A stretch of DNA of 5,924 nt, taken from assembly GCA_021737245.1 (NCBI GenBank), contig JAIPEI010000241.1, positions 1-5,924 of the forward strand, in the 5' to 3' direction. The position numbers and the translations under genes are program-made. The DNA comes from Deltaproteobacteria bacterium. GTDB taxonomy: Bacteria; Desulfobacterota; DSM-4660; Desulfatiglandales; HGW-15. The notes beneath the pieces are model-generated. The model saw nothing but the letters and a program-made list of their open reading frames with translations, searched no databases and was not told the DNA's origin. This document shows positions 5,701 through 5,924 of this stretch, piece after piece. Each line of letters opens with the position of its first letter. Position 1 is the stretch's first letter.

Positions 5701-5745
5701 AAAAAAAAGGGTAGGCCAGGAAAGAAACCCAGCCTACCCCTTTTT
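5701..5745. terminator. Bidirectional rho-independent terminator
   Basis: The stem GGGTAGGC (5709-5716) pairs with GCCTACCC (5732-5739). It is flanked by eight A on the left (5701-5708) and, after one extra C, five T on the right (5741-5745). The A and T runs can extend the stem. Inside the arms, GG (5719-5720) can also pair with CC (5728-5729). This works in both directions. On the plus strand it would end the fmdB-like/selenoprotein transcript. On the minus strand it would stop transcripts entering from the right, just before the gene remnant. Confidence 0.88.
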
Positions 5746-5924
5746 GATTTTGTCGCACCGGATCCTTCCGGGTGTTCCCTTTCGTCTCCAAATGCACGGC
5801 GGCGGCCGCTGAATGAGAATCAAGACCTGTCCTGGGAGATGGGGCCGACCCTTCCTGCACTGGTCGGGACCCCTTCATAGGGCGTCCATTTCCTGCTTTT
5901 CAATGTTTTCGGGTCTCTTCTCGC

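Larger units (their letters stand above)
5431..5924. other. Lower-GC non-coding or decayed region
   Basis: These 494 bases contain no intact gene that I can support. They hold a minus-strand open stretch resembling a gene remnant (5473-5691), a bidirectional terminator (5701-5745), and two or three hairpins between 5756 and 5886. The base composition of the first half is clearly more AT-rich than the genes upstream. A minus-strand open frame spanning about 5648-5878 runs through the terminator and looks random. Confidence 0.5.

Noticed and set aside
5648..5878. A 76-codon minus-strand open frame at the right end
   Set aside because: It reads straight through the bidirectional terminator and has no recognisable protein features.
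4587..5924. Search for a tRNA (including tRNA-Sec), CRISPR repeats, IS ends or a phage attachment site in the non-coding stretches
   Set aside because: No T-loop consensus, regularly spaced repeats, transposase or long terminal inverted repeats were seen.

Overview
The window is a high-GC bacterial segment; the coding part is strongly GC-biased at third codon positions. Its gene families (TRAP transporter, KamA-type radical SAM enzyme, FmdB zinc ribbon and a probable selenocysteine-containing small membrane protein) suggest an anaerobic, selenium-using bacterium, most plausibly a sulfate reducer or syntroph of the former Deltaproteobacteria (Desulfobacterota). This taxonomic placement is inference from gene content only.

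Layout. Positions 2-1622 carry the end of a TRAP transporter small permease (DctQ, cut by the window edge) and the complete large permease (DctM), four bases apart. After a 104-base gap comes a same-strand pair: a 434-residue glutamine synthetase family enzyme (1727-3031) and a 357-residue KamA-family radical SAM aminomutase (3089-4162). A 140-residue unrecognised protein on the minus strand (4164-4586) converges on the aminomutase with one base between the stop codons. A 339-base non-coding stretch, partly foldable, leads to an FmdB-type zinc ribbon gene (4926-5138). Next is a very small membrane protein (5239) whose in-frame UGA at 5323 is followed by a hairpin meeting the geometry of a bacterial SECIS element. 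It is best read as a 63-residue selenoprotein. From 5431 the DNA is lower in GC and holds a probable minus-strand gene remnant (5473-5691), a bidirectional rho-independent terminator (5701-5745), and folded but otherwise unassigned sequence to the end.

How the genes may work together. The synthetase keeps the GS catalytic scaffold but lacks the arginine equivalent to Salmonella R321 and has an arginine at the position of G265. The KamA protein keeps the FeS, SAM and PLP residues but not the lysine-recognising aspartates of lysine 2,3-aminomutase. An aminomutase next to a ligase with changed substrate residues suggests a beta-amino-acid route (for example beta-glutamate to beta-glutamine, a known osmolyte chemistry) rather than ordinary nitrogen assimilation. 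This is a hypothesis. The FmdB gene and the small selenoprotein probably form a separate two-gene unit, read towards the terminator at 5701-5745.

The most noteworthy items are the candidate selenoprotein with its SECIS-like hairpin and the synthetase-aminomutase pair with altered substrate residues in both partners.
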